DNA of 38,375 bases, taken from Acidobacteriota bacterium. GTDB taxonomy: Bacteria > Acidobacteriota > Terriglobia > Acidiferrales > UBA7541. The position numbers were made by a program, and so were the translations under genes. The stretch is from NCBI GenBank assembly GCA_021832085.1, contig JAKBLM010000041.1, forward strand, positions 1 through 38,375. The letters are read 5' to 3'. The notes beneath the pieces were generated by a model. It had not been told where the DNA came from. It saw only the letters and a program-made list of their open reading frames with translations, and did not search any database. Below are positions 15,614 to 23,604 of this stretch, one piece after another (positions within the stretch are counted from its first letter, which is position 1; each line of letters starts with the position of its first letter).

Positions 15614-17047
15614 ATGCCGGCGAAGAAAAAACCAGCGAAGAAAGCCAGGCCGAAAGCGGCCGCCAGCCGAAAGGCGCGCCCCGCGCGCGGCGCCGCTATG
15701 GCCTCCGAATGGCTGGTGCCGCGCTCAGAATTCGAGCGCATCGCCGACCGCGTCTTCAAATTCAGCCACGCGGAAGAGACCGAGGTTACCGTCGACGCCA
15801 CCACCGACGCGCTCACCCGCTTCGCCAACAACACCATTCACCAAAACGTCGCCGAACAGGGGCTCACCGTTTCGGTACGCGCGGTCGTCGATGGCCGGAC
15901 GGCCCGCGCTTCCACCAACAAGACCGACGACGAATCGCTTGCCCGCGTCGCCGAGGCCGCGGCGAAGCTGGCCCGTTGGCAGCCGCCGGCTGAAAACCTC
16001 CTGCCAATGCTCGGCAAGCAGAAATACACGGCAGTCAAGCGTCTCTTCCCGGCCACGGCCGCGGCCACGCCTGAGGATCGCGCGCGAGCCGTGGTGCGCG
16101 TGATCGACCTGGCTCGCGAGCGAAACCAGACCACCGCCGGCATCTTCACCACCGGCGTTACCCAGTCCGCTCTGGCTACCTCTCGCGGCCTGTTCACCTA
16201 TTACGAGCAGTCGCGCGCGGAATTTTCGGTCACCTTTCTTGATGGCGAAAGCTCCGGCTGGGCCAAGGCCAATTTCGGCGATATTTCCCGCATCGATCCC
16301 GGCGCGCTCGCCGAGACTGCGAGCCGGAAGGCTCATGAATCGCGCCAGCCTCGCGAAATCCCCGCCGACCGCTACACCGTGATTCTCGAACCGGCGGCCG
16401 TGCTCGACCTGGTCGGATTCCTCTTCTACGATTTTTCCGCTACGGCCGTCGAGGACAAACGCTCCTGCCTCACCGACCGCATGGGCAAGAAGCTTTTCGG
16501 CAACAACATTACCATCTGGGACGACGTCTACGACCCGCTCCAGACCGGCCCTCCTTTCGACGGCGAAGGCGTGCCGCGCCAAAAGGTGCTGCTGGTCGAC
16601 CGCGGTGTGCCGAAATCCCTCGTCTACGCCCGCGGCACGGCGAAGCGGCTCAACGCCAAGCCCACCGGCCACGGTCTGCCGCTGCCCAACGAATGGGGGG
16701 AAGCGCCGCTCAACCTGGTCTTTGCCGGCGGAAACACGTCCACGGAAAAGATGATCGCGTCAACTGACAAGGGAATCCTGGTGACGCGCTTCTGGTACAT
16801 TCGCGAAGTCGATCCTTACCAGAAGATGCTCACCGGCATGACGCGTGACGGAACCTTCCTGATCGAAAAGGGCGAGCTTGCTGGCGCGGTGAAGAACTTC
16901 CGCTTCAATCAGAGCATCATCGAAATGCTCTCCTCGGTCGACGCTCTCGGCCCTGCCGTTCGCGCTGCCGGGGAAGAGTCGTTCGAGATGGTTGTGCCCG
17001 CCATGAAAGTCCTCGATTTCCACTTCAGCGAAGTGACGAAATTCTAA
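15614..17047 (+). CDS. TldE/PmbA-family partner of TldD
   Basis: A 477-residue protein of the TldD/PmbA fold. As expected for the TldE side, it has no HExxxH motif; it supplies the non-catalytic half of the heterodimer. Recognisable stretches include LTRFANNTIHQNVAEQGLTVSVRA (about 72-96) and the C-terminal RDGTFLIEKGELAGAVKNFRFNQS. The first 28 residues are almost only Lys, Ala, Arg and Pro, like a histone-H1-type tail, and are absent from ordinary PmbA proteins. The start at ATG 15614 has a distant AAGGAG; ATG 15698 (MASEW) would remove the tail but has no ribosome binding site. It directly follows tldD. Confidence 0.9.
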   Translation: MPAKKKPAKKARPKAAASRKARPARGAAMASEWLVPRSEFERIADRVFKFSHAEETEVTVDATTDALTRFANNTIHQNVAEQGLTVSVRAVVDGRTARASTNKTDDESLARVAEAAAKLARWQPPAENLLPMLGKQKYTAVKRLFPATAAATPEDRARAVVRVIDLARERNQTTAGIFTTGVTQSALATSRGLFTYYEQSRAEFSVTFLDGESSGWAKANFGDISRIDPGALAETASRKAHESRQPREIPADRYTVILEPAAVLDLVGFLFYDFSATAVEDKRSCLTDRMGKKLFGNNITIWDDVYDPLQTGPPFDGEGVPRQKVLLVDRGVPKSLVYARGTAKRLNAKPTGHGLPLPNEWGEAPLNLVFAGGNTSTEKMIASTDKGILVTRFWYIREVDPYQKMLTGMTRDGTFLIEKGELAGAVKNFRFNQSIIEMLSSVDALGPAVRAAGEESFEMVVPAMKVLDFHFSEVTKF

Positions 17048-17321
17048 CGTCCCTTCGCCGTTAGCTAGCGCACGTGCGTTCCCTCCTGCGACCGGACCTC
17101 CTTGTCCGAAGCCAATCGAGCTTGTTTGGGCTGCGACGAAAAACGTGGCCAGCTGCGCTTCTGGGGGGAATGAAAGCGCAGCCGGCCACGAGACCAAGTC
17201 ACAAAGCGGACTGAGTACAGGCCTGGCCCGGCACCTCATGAATGGAAGGCTTTCCCGCAGGTTGCCGGGTCAACAAAGCCCACAACATCACGACCGCTGG
17301 GCGTGCCAGAGTAAGCTCTCG

Positions 17322-17783
17322 CTATCCATTCGCCGAGCGAGTCTTGGAATGCTTCATAGCCATCTCGCTCAGTTGAGGATGGTAATGTGGGTAAACGAAT
17401 TCCAGGCCGTAGTAATTGCCCGGATAGAACCACTTGTGGATGGCCATGGGTGAGTCGGCTGGCCTCTCTTGCAGAGTGAGAACCGTCTTGCCCGTGACAT
17501 ACATCCGGTAGGCGGTTTCCGCCGGGACAATTGCGTATAGCTTCGTCATGTATTGGTTATAGATTTCGACGAAGTCGGTGGTCTGCATGTTGTTCGTCAA
17601 AAGTTGAAAGGTGTAAGTGCCGGGCTGAAGAACGCGCCCTGGAATTTCGACGGGTGCCGTGAATTTGAATATCGTTCTTTCGTTCCAAGTGGTGGCGTGC
17701 GCCTGGGGCGCCAATGCCATACACACCACCCCGATCGAGAGCGCGGCCGAGAGAAATCCTGCAATTCGCTTGCGCTTCAACAT
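17322..17783 (-). CDS. Small secreted protein of unknown function
   Basis: A 153-residue protein with a clear signal peptide (basic MLKRKR, hydrophobic core, likely cleavage after Ala30 in AQAHA). The mature part reads as a small beta domain: FKFTAPVEIPGRVLQPGTYTFQL near the start and GLEFVYPHYHPQ near the end. I associate this pattern (extractable with 'PG..L.PGTY.F.L' and a C-terminal 'EFVYP') with small secreted proteins common in Acidobacteriota, but I know no function. AGGAGGG about 9 nt before ATG 17783 is a good ribosome binding site. It is a single gene, between the tldE gene (convergent) and rsmI (same strand, 173 nt upstream). Confidence 0.75.
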   Translation of the reverse strand: MLKRKRIAGFLSAALSIGVVCMALAPQAHATTWNERTIFKFTAPVEIPGRVLQPGTYTFQLLTNNMQTTDFVEIYNQYMTKLYAIVPAETAYRMYVTGKTVLTLQERPADSPMAIHKWFYPGNYYGLEFVYPHYHPQLSEMAMKHSKTRSANG

Positions 17784-17956
17784 ATCGTGATGCCCTCCTG
17801 GGCTTTTCAGCTACTGGAGGGATCGCGCGATCTCTCACTCCGTTAGATGCGCAGGGGGCCAGTTTGTTGCGAGATATCAATCGAGGTAGCGCGGCCAGGA
17901 GACGGACAAAATGATCTCGGCTGTCCGCGAGCTTGTCAGAGGCCCCGACGCTGGCC

Positions 17957-18838
17957 TTAGACCCCGCCGCTCGTTTTCCCCTCTTCTTCGATCAGCAATC
18001 GGCGGTAGGCTTCGCGCTTGGGCATGCGCCGTTCCCGCGCCGCTTGCTTGAGCGCGGCCTTGCGGTCCAGCCCTTGCCGCTCCAGCTCCACCACGCGCTC
18101 GACCAGTGAGCCGGCGACTTCGCTGGTTTCCTCGGCGACTCTGGCCTCGGCAGGAGCGATAACGAGCGTGATTTCGCCTCTGGGTGCGACTCGCTCGAAA
18201 TAGGCGGCGAGTTCCGAGAGCCGCCCGCGGTGGAACGTCTCGTGAAGTTTTGTCAGTTCGCGCGCCACCACCACTCGACGGTCGCCCATGCATTCCCTCG
18301 CGTCACGCAGCGCGGCTGCCAGCCGGTGCGGCGCTTCGTAGCAAACCAGCGTTCGCGGCTCGGCGGCCAGGGCGCGCAGTTTTCGCGCACGCTCGCCCGC
18401 CCGCGCGGGCAAAAAGCCGACGAAAAGGAACTCCTCGCTTTCGAGGCCGGAAGCGGCCAGCGCCGCCACCAACGCAGACGCCCCCGGGATCGGAACCACC
18501 GGAATTCCTCTTTCGATACACAGCCGCACCAGATGCTGCCCGGGATCGGAGACCAGCGGCATGCCCGCATCGCTCACCAGCGCCACTTTCTCCCCGGCTT
18601 CGAGACGCTCGGCCAGTTCGGCGGCGCGTGCGCGCTCGTTGTGCTCGTGATAGCTGACGAGGGGACGATCGATTCCGTGGCGATCAAGCAGCTTGCGCGT
18701 TTGCCGCGTGTCCTCGCAGGCGATCCGGTCGACCTCGCGCAGCACCCGCAATGCTCGCAATGTGATGTCTTCCAGGTTGCCGATGGGTGTGGCCACTACG
18801 TAGAGTCGCCCCTGTTTCGTCGTGGTTTCCTTGCTCAT
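17957..18838 (-). CDS. rsmI: 16S rRNA 2'-O-ribose C1402 methyltransferase
   Basis: A 293-residue SAM-dependent enzyme of the tetrapyrrole-methylase fold, methylating C1402 in the 30S decoding centre. Family motifs are the N-terminal LYVVATPIGNLEDITLRAL, CEDTRQTRKLL, SYHEHNE, LVSDAGMPLVSDPG and IPGASALVAALAASGL. The C-terminal RsmI helical region (about 240-290, ERQGLDRKAALKQAAR) is present. A TATGCT box lies 18 nt upstream on the minus strand, with no Shine-Dalgarno before the ATG, so the mRNA leader is probably very short. Confidence 0.95.
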   Translation of the reverse strand: MSKETTTKQGRLYVVATPIGNLEDITLRALRVLREVDRIACEDTRQTRKLLDRHGIDRPLVSYHEHNERARAAELAERLEAGEKVALVSDAGMPLVSDPGQHLVRLCIERGIPVVPIPGASALVAALAASGLESEEFLFVGFLPARAGERARKLRALAAEPRTLVCYEAPHRLAAALRDARECMGDRRVVVARELTKLHETFHRGRLSELAAYFERVAPRGEITLVIAPAEARVAEETSEVAGSLVERVVELERQGLDRKAALKQAARERRMPKREAYRRLLIEEEGKTSGGV

Positions 18839-18856
18839 GGCGCTCGCAGCGAGTCT

Positions 18857-18862
18857 AGCATA
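18857..18862 (-). promoter_or_regulatory. -10-like box of rsmI (TATGCT, followed by AG)
   Basis: On the minus strand, TATGCTAG (18862 to 18855) ends the likely promoter; transcription would start near 18850, about 11 nt before the rsmI ATG. The same octamer is found at 11498 and 27291. No -35 is obvious. Confidence 0.45.
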
Positions 18863-18937
18863 GCCCGCCTGGACTCGCGGGCGTGCCTGGTGCCATCGAG
18901 AGTGGTACCATGAAATGGGTTCATCAGGGCGTTTTAC

Positions 18938-18943
18938 AAGGAG
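18938..18943 (+). promoter_or_regulatory. Shine-Dalgarno fixing a TTG start for the FmdB-like gene
   Basis: AAGGAG lies 7 nt before TTG 18951, which opens the reading frame with the family's expected PLYEYEC sequence. Confidence 0.75.
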
Positions 18944-18950
18944 ATTTGGT

Positions 18951-19247
18951 TTGCCGCTGTACGAATACGAATGCTCGAATTGCCACCATCGCTTTGAGAA
19001 AATCGAGTCGTTCTCCGCGCCTGCCGAGCAGGCATGTCCGAAATGCGGTCAGACGGCTGAGCGTCAACTGGCTGCGCCAGCCATTCAGTTCAAGGGCACG
19101 GGATGGTATGTGACCGATTACGCCCGGAAAAATTCGACTCCGGCGCCTGCCACCAGCAGCCCGGAAAAATCCTCCGGCACTGCCGGGGAAACAGCGGCTC
19201 CTGCAAAGGCGTCTGCGGACAAGGTGGCTGCGGACAAGAAGGATTGA
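18951..19247 (+). CDS. FmdB/CxxC-type zinc-ribbon protein
   Basis: A 98-residue protein beginning (M)PLYEYECSNCHHRFE, then ACPKCG: two CxxC pairs 22 residues apart forming a zinc ribbon, the FmdB family layout ('putative regulatory protein'). After the ribbon (about residues 1-45) comes a low-complexity tail rich in Ala, Pro, Ser and Lys (about 65-98). The exact role is not known; members often lie beside housekeeping genes. The start is TTG 18951 because AAGGAG is 7 nt upstream and the family always begins MP(I/L)YEY; an ATG 36 nt upstream is in frame but lacks support. It faces galU across an 11-base gap. Confidence 0.85.
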   Translation: MPLYEYECSNCHHRFEKIESFSAPAEQACPKCGQTAERQLAAPAIQFKGTGWYVTDYARKNSTPAPATSSPEKSSGTAGETAAPAKASADKVAADKKD

Positions 19248-19258
19248 AGCGTTTTTGT

Positions 19259-20155
19259 CTAGGGTTTGAGGCTGCGTAGCCAGTCGCGGAACGCTTCGCC
19301 AAAATCCGGGTTTTCCAAGGCCAGCTCCACAGTTGCCTGCAGGAAGCCGAGCTTGTCGCCGGCATCGTACGATTTCCCCTCCCACACGTAGGCCCACAGC
19401 CCCCGCTCTTTTGCCAGTTGCCGTAGCGCGTCGGTCAGCTGGATTTCTCCGCCGCGCCCGGGTTTGGTGTGTTCGAGGTAGGTGAAAATCTCGGGCGGCA
19501 GCACGTACCGGCCTACCACGGCCAGTGTCGAGGGCGCCTCTTCGGGCGAAGGCTTCTCCACCAGATCGCGGATGCGATAGATCGTGCGCCCGTTATGCTC
19601 CACCGGCGGCTCGGTATCGACGATGCCATAGAGCGAAACCTGTTCGCGCGGAACTGGGACGACGGCAATGACGCCCTGCCCGGTGGCCTCGTAGATCTCG
19701 ATCAGCTGGCGCGTGGCCGGCTCCGGCCCGGTCATGATTACGTCGCCGAGCAGGATGGCAAAGGGCTCCTCGTCCACCATGTCGCGCGCTTCGAGCACTG
19801 CGTGGCCCAGTCCGAGCGGCACTTTCTGCCGCGTGTAACTGAACCGCACCAGGTCGCTGATTTCCCTCACCATGTTCGCCTGGTCCTGCTTTCCCTTGCG
19901 TTCGAGAAAGTTTTCCAGTTCTGGCGCGGCGTCGAAATGGTCTTCGATCGCATGCTTCCCGCGACCGGTAACAATGATGATGTTTTCGATTCCGGAGTCG
20001 ACGCATTCCTCCACCGAATACTGGATCAGCGGCTTGTCGACGACCGGCAGCATCTCCTTCGGCTGGGCCTTGGTGGCCGGCAGGAACCGCGTCCCGAGGC
20101 CCGCGGCGGGCAGCACCGCTTTTCTCACCGGTTTCCGTTTGGTTTCTGCATTCAT
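19259..20155 (-). CDS. galU: UTP-glucose-1-phosphate uridylyltransferase
   Basis: A 298-residue nucleotidyltransferase that makes UDP-glucose for LPS, glycans and trehalose. The N-terminal nucleotide-binding motif AVLPAAGLGTRFLPATKAQPKEM, the VDKPLIQYSVEE segment, and FAILLGDVI are diagnostic; the ending RDWLRSLKP is also normal. The start is placed at ATG 20155 (MNAETKRK), giving the usual length. The frame stays open to 20425, and ATG 20182 is an alternative, but those extensions cross a perfect inverted repeat (20167-20194) that looks regulatory. The gene is divergent from tsaD. Confidence 0.95.
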   Translation of the reverse strand: MNAETKRKPVRKAVLPAAGLGTRFLPATKAQPKEMLPVVDKPLIQYSVEECVDSGIENIIIVTGRGKHAIEDHFDAAPELENFLERKGKQDQANMVREISDLVRFSYTRQKVPLGLGHAVLEARDMVDEEPFAILLGDVIMTGPEPATRQLIEIYEATGQGVIAVVPVPREQVSLYGIVDTEPPVEHNGRTIYRIRDLVEKPSPEEAPSTLAVVGRYVLPPEIFTYLEHTKPGRGGEIQLTDALRQLAKERGLWAYVWEGKSYDAGDKLGFLQATVELALENPDFGEAFRDWLRSLKP

Positions 20156-20166
20156 CGCTTCGACCC

Positions 20167-20194
20167 CGCGAAATCGAACCATAACGATTTCGCG
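20167..20194. promoter_or_regulatory. Perfect 10-bp inverted repeat upstream of galU
   Basis: CGCGAAATCG (20167-20176), 8 bases (aaccataa), then CGATTTCGCG (20185-20194). The two arms are exact reverse complements. It starts 12 nt upstream of the galU ATG, in the divergent galU/tsaD region. It could be a repressor operator or, when transcribed, a hairpin in the galU leader. Confidence 0.7.
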
Positions 20195-20319
20195 CCCGCG
20201 AGTCAAACGCATTGCGCGTTTTAGGCCCTTTTCATGGGGTTGCTGATCCCGCTTGGCTTGCGGCGTACCCGGCCGGGCGCCAGCCTTGCCTATGTTACGA
20301 TAGCCAGGCGGAGAAGACT

Positions 20320-21444
20320 GTGCCTCGCGACGCCCGCATTCTCGGTATCGAATCCTCCTGTGACGAAACCGCTGCCGCGGTTGTTGGCAACGGCCGCACC
20401 ATTCTGTCGAGCGTCGTCGCCTCACAGATCGACGTGCATCGCAAATATGGCGGCGTTGTACCCGAGCTCGCTTCCCGCGAGCACCTGCGCCGCATCGTTC
20501 CGGTGGTGCGCGAGGCGCTCGACCAATCCGGCTTGACCCTGGCGGATGTCGACGCGATCGCCGTCACCCGCGGTCCCGGCCTGATTGGTTCCTTGCTCGT
20601 CGGAGTTACTTTCGGCAAGGCGCTGGCCCAGGCGAAAGCGAAGCCGCTCATCGCGGTGAATCACCTCGAAGGCCACGTCCGCGCGGTTGTCGTCGAAGCC
20701 CTGGGCGCTGGCCAGGCACCGGAATTGCCTGCGGTCTGCCTGATCGTCTCCGGCGGCCACACCGTGCTCTATTCGGTCGAACAGGACGAGCCTGGCGCGA
20801 TTGAAGCGGCGCCATTCCGCTATGCCCGCATCGGCCAGACGCGCGACGACGCCGCCGGCGAGGCTTACGACAAGGTTGCCAAGATGCTCGCGCTCGGCTA
20901 TCCGGGCGGTCCTGTGATCGACAAGCTCGCCGCTCAGGGCGATCCTTCCGCAGTCCACTTCGGCGAGCCGCACATGAAGGGCAATCCGTACGATTTCAGT
21001 TTCAGCGGCATCAAGACGGCGGTTCTCTACCATCTTCGAGCGCACCCTGAGCTCGAGTTGGAGAGCCGGACCCGCCAAGCCGCGCTGGAGCAGGGCAAGC
21101 GCCGCGCGGCCGAATTGTTGCCGCTCTGCGGCCCGCACACGCTCGGCCTGCTGGCCAGCTTCCAGCGCGCGGTTGTCACCAACCTAGTCGCCAAGACCCT
21201 CGCCGCCGCCCAGCAGTGGGCTGCCCGCTCGGTGCTCGTGTCGGGCGGCGTGGCGGCCAACCGCGAGTTGCGGGAAACCTTTGCTGCCGAAGCGAAACGC
21301 CGCGGCCTCGCAGTGTTTTTCCCCAGCCTGGCGCTTTCCACCGACAACGCCGCGATGATCGCCGCTGCCGCTTACCCGCGCCTGCTGGCCGGCGAATTGA
21401 CCGGCGACGACCTGAATGCCGAAGCCGTTCTTCCGCTCGCTTGA
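20320..21444 (+). CDS. tsaD: tRNA N6-adenosine threonylcarbamoyltransferase
   Basis: A 374-residue Kae1/YgjD-family enzyme that transfers the threonylcarbamoyl group to A37 of ANN-decoding tRNAs, acting with TsaB and TsaE. It has the N-terminal ILGIESSCDETAAAVV, the metal-binding His115-xxx-His119 in NHLEGH, GGHTVL, GEAYDKVAKMLALGYPGGP and the C-terminal STDNAAMIAAAAY. The start is GTG 20320 (purine-rich GGCGGAGAA upstream), giving PRDARILGIES; the frame is open to 20212 but upstream residues do not resemble the family. Its partner tsaB is about 4.7 kb downstream in another unit. The protein is slightly longer than typical because of an insert near residues 237-265. Confidence 0.95.
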   Translation: MPRDARILGIESSCDETAAAVVGNGRTILSSVVASQIDVHRKYGGVVPELASREHLRRIVPVVREALDQSGLTLADVDAIAVTRGPGLIGSLLVGVTFGKALAQAKAKPLIAVNHLEGHVRAVVVEALGAGQAPELPAVCLIVSGGHTVLYSVEQDEPGAIEAAPFRYARIGQTRDDAAGEAYDKVAKMLALGYPGGPVIDKLAAQGDPSAVHFGEPHMKGNPYDFSFSGIKTAVLYHLRAHPELELESRTRQAALEQGKRRAAELLPLCGPHTLGLLASFQRAVVTNLVAKTLAAAQQWAARSVLVSGGVAANRELRETFAAEAKRRGLAVFFPSLALSTDNAAMIAAAAYPRLLAGELTGDDLNAEAVLPLA

Positions 21445-21469
21445 CCCGCCTTTCCCGCCAGCATTGCCG

Positions 21470-21500
21470 ACAATTGGTACACAATTGGCATGCCGATTGG
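21470..21500 (+). repeat. Helically phased ATTGG repeats upstream of hyuA
   Basis: ACAATTGG occurs at 21470-21477 and again at 21481-21488 (11-bp period), with a third, weaker GATTGG at 21495-21500. The boxes face the same side of the helix and lie just upstream of the TACAAT box at 21514, so they may bind an activator or repressor of hyuAB. Confidence 0.5.
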
Positions 21501-21513
21501 CCCGCTTCTTCGG

Positions 21514-21519
21514 TACAAT
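21514..21519 (+). promoter_or_regulatory. -10-like box for hyuAB
   Basis: TACAAT at 21514-21519, about 79 nt before the hyuA start. TTGGCA at 21485 and TTGGCC at 21497 are too far or too close to be good -35 boxes, so an activator may be needed. Confidence 0.4.
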
Positions 21520-21597
21520 GCGCACGCAACGGGGCAGGGCGGGAATCGGTTTTTGCGGTTCTCCGTTGCGGCTTTTTTGACGAGGAAATTCCCGGGC

Positions 21598-23604
21598 ATG
21601 CGGATAGCCATCGATACCGGCGGCACGTTTACCGACTGCGTCTTTCTCCGAAACGGTCGCCTCGAAATTCTCAAACTCCCCTCCATGCGCGAAAATCCGG
21701 CCCGCGCCGTAGCCCAGGCACTCGAGGCGATCCTCGGCCGCCCCGGTGGCTCCGGCCGCCTCGAACTTACTTGCGGAACTACCGTCGGCACCAACGCCCT
21801 GCTCGAGCGCCGCGGCGGCCGCGTCTCGCTCGTCACGACGTCCGGCTTCGAAGATGTCATCGAAATTGGGCGCCAGGACCGCCCGCGGCTCTACGATTTC
21901 TTCGTCACCCGTCCCGAACCGCTGGTGCCGCGCGATCGGCGTTTCGGCCTGGCCGAGCGCGTTGATTCCGCCGGTAATGTTCTCGAAGCGCCGGGCGAGG
22001 AGGAACTCGATCGCGTCGCGAGCGAAGTGGCATCCTCGCGGCCCGAAGCCGTGGCGCTCTGCCTGCTGTTTTCCTTCGCCAATCCGGCGCACGAGCGCGA
22101 ACTCGCCCGCCGGCTGCGCGCCCGAGGTTTCGCGGTTTCCGTTTCCCACGAGATCCTCGCCGAGTTCCGCGAATACGAGCGCACCGCGACGATCGTCGCC
22201 AACGCCTATCTGACACCGGCCGTGGGCAGCTATCTGGATGAAATTGGCAAAAGCGTGGCGCGGCGGCGCGGCGCTCGCGTGCGCGTGATGCAGTCGAACG
22301 GAGGAATTGCTTCGGCCGAACTGGCTGGCCGCGAACCCGTCCGCACGGTGCTTTCCGGGCCGGCAGGCGGTGTGCTCGGCGCGAAAAGCGTTGCCGCGCT
22401 CGCCGGCTTCGAGCGGATCATCACCTTTGACATGGGTGGCACCTCTACCGACGTGTCGCTCATCGACGGTGACCTGCGCACCACCGCCGAATCCCATGTC
22501 GCCGGTATGCCGGTAGCTGTGCCGATGCTGGAAATCCACACCGTCGGCGCCGGTGGCGGATCAATCGCCCGCTTCGACGATGCCGGGGCACTGCGCGTCG
22601 GCCCGGAAAGCGCCGGCGCCGATCCCGGGCCCATCTGCTATGGTCGCGGCGAACGGCCCACCGTCACCGACGCTCACCTGATTCTCGGCAGGCTCGCGCC
22701 GGAGGGCCTGCTCGGCGGCGGCTTCCCGCTCGACGAGGCGCGCGCCCGCCATTACATGGACCGGGCGCGTGGTCCGGTCGGCTCAGTGGAAGAATTCGCC
22801 TGGGGAATTCTGGCGGTTGTCAACACCACGATGGAAAAGGCGATCCGCGTGATCTCGATCGAGCGCGGCCACGATCCCCGCGATTACACTTTGGTCGCCT
22901 TTGGCGGCGCCGGCGGCTTGCATGCCTGCCAACTCGCGGCCGCGCTCGGCATCCCGCGCGTGCTGGTGCCGAAATTCCCCGGAGGGCTTTCCGCCCTCGG
23001 CATTCTCGCCGCTGACGTGGTGAAGGATTTCTCACGTACGGTACGAATGGAGATTCCTTCCCGCTCCGCAGTGCGCGGCCCGCTCGCTCGCGCGTTCGCC
23101 GGAATCGAGGCTCGCGGCTGGCGCGCGATGAAGGCCGAGGGATTCGCGCGCAACCGCGTTCGCATCGAGCGGCTGCTCGATCTTCGCTACGTGGGTCAGG
23201 GCTACGAGCTGTCGGTTCCCGCAGCCGGCGATTTTCTCGCTTCCTTTCATCGCACCCACGAGCGCCGCTATGGTTACGCTGATCCCTCCTGGCGCGTCGA
23301 GTTGGTCAACGTTCGCTCGCGCTTCATCGGCCGCACTCCCGGTTTGCCCGTCCGCCCGCGCCGCGAGGTCCGCCGCGACGCCGCTTCGGTGTCCATCGGC
23401 CGCCGCGCGTCGGTTTTCCCGAGCCGCGGCCGCCCGCGGTCCCTGACAACCACGCTCTACGATCGGGCGCGCCTCGTTCCCGGCCACCGCCTCGCCGGTC
23501 CCGCTGTGATCTTCGAATACAGCGCCACCACCGTGATTCCGCCCGGCTGGGAGGCGCGAATGGACCGCTACGAGAATCTGATTCTGGAGCCGGTGCGCGG
23601 ATGA
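21598..23604 (+). CDS. hyuA: Hydantoinase/oxoprolinase family protein, HyuA type
   Basis: A 668-residue ATP-dependent cyclic-amide hydrolase subunit. The N-terminus has the ASKHA-type phosphate motif IDTGGTFTDCV; further signatures are TCGTTVGTNALLERRG, SGPAGGVLGAKSV, FDMGGTSTDVSLIDG, GAGGGSIAR and FGGAGGLHACQLA. Members open 5-oxoproline, N-methylhydantoin or related rings; the substrate cannot be read from the sequence. ATG 21598 has GAGGAAA about 10 nt upstream and gives the correct N-terminus. Its stop overlaps the next start in ATGA, so A and B subunits are translationally coupled. Confidence 0.92.
   Translation: MRIAIDTGGTFTDCVFLRNGRLEILKLPSMRENPARAVAQALEAILGRPGGSGRLELTCGTTVGTNALLERRGGRVSLVTTSGFEDVIEIGRQDRPRLYDFFVTRPEPLVPRDRRFGLAERVDSAGNVLEAPGEEELDRVASEVASSRPEAVALCLLFSFANPAHERELARRLRARGFAVSVSHEILAEFREYERTATIVANAYLTPAVGSYLDEIGKSVARRRGARVRVMQSNGGIASAELAGREPVRTVLSGPAGGVLGAKSVAALAGFERIITFDMGGTSTDVSLIDGDLRTTAESHVAGMPVAVPMLEIHTVGAGGGSIARFDDAGALRVGPESAGADPGPICYGRGERPTVTDAHLILGRLAPEGLLGGGFPLDEARARHYMDRARGPVGSVEEFAWGILAVVNTTMEKAIRVISIERGHDPRDYTLVAFGGAGGLHACQLAAALGIPRVLVPKFPGGLSALGILAADVVKDFSRTVRMEIPSRSAVRGPLARAFAGIEARGWRAMKAEGFARNRVRIERLLDLRYVGQGYELSVPAAGDFLASFHRTHERRYGYADPSWRVELVNVRSRFIGRTPGLPVRPRREVRRDAASVSIGRRASVFPSRGRPRSLTTTLYDRARLVPGHRLAGPAVIFEYSATTVIPPGWEARMDRYENLILEPVRG

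Noticed and set aside
20156..20425. N-terminal extension of galU on the minus strand
   Set aside because: The extra 90 residues are not like GalU and overlap both the inverted repeat and the beginning of tsaD.
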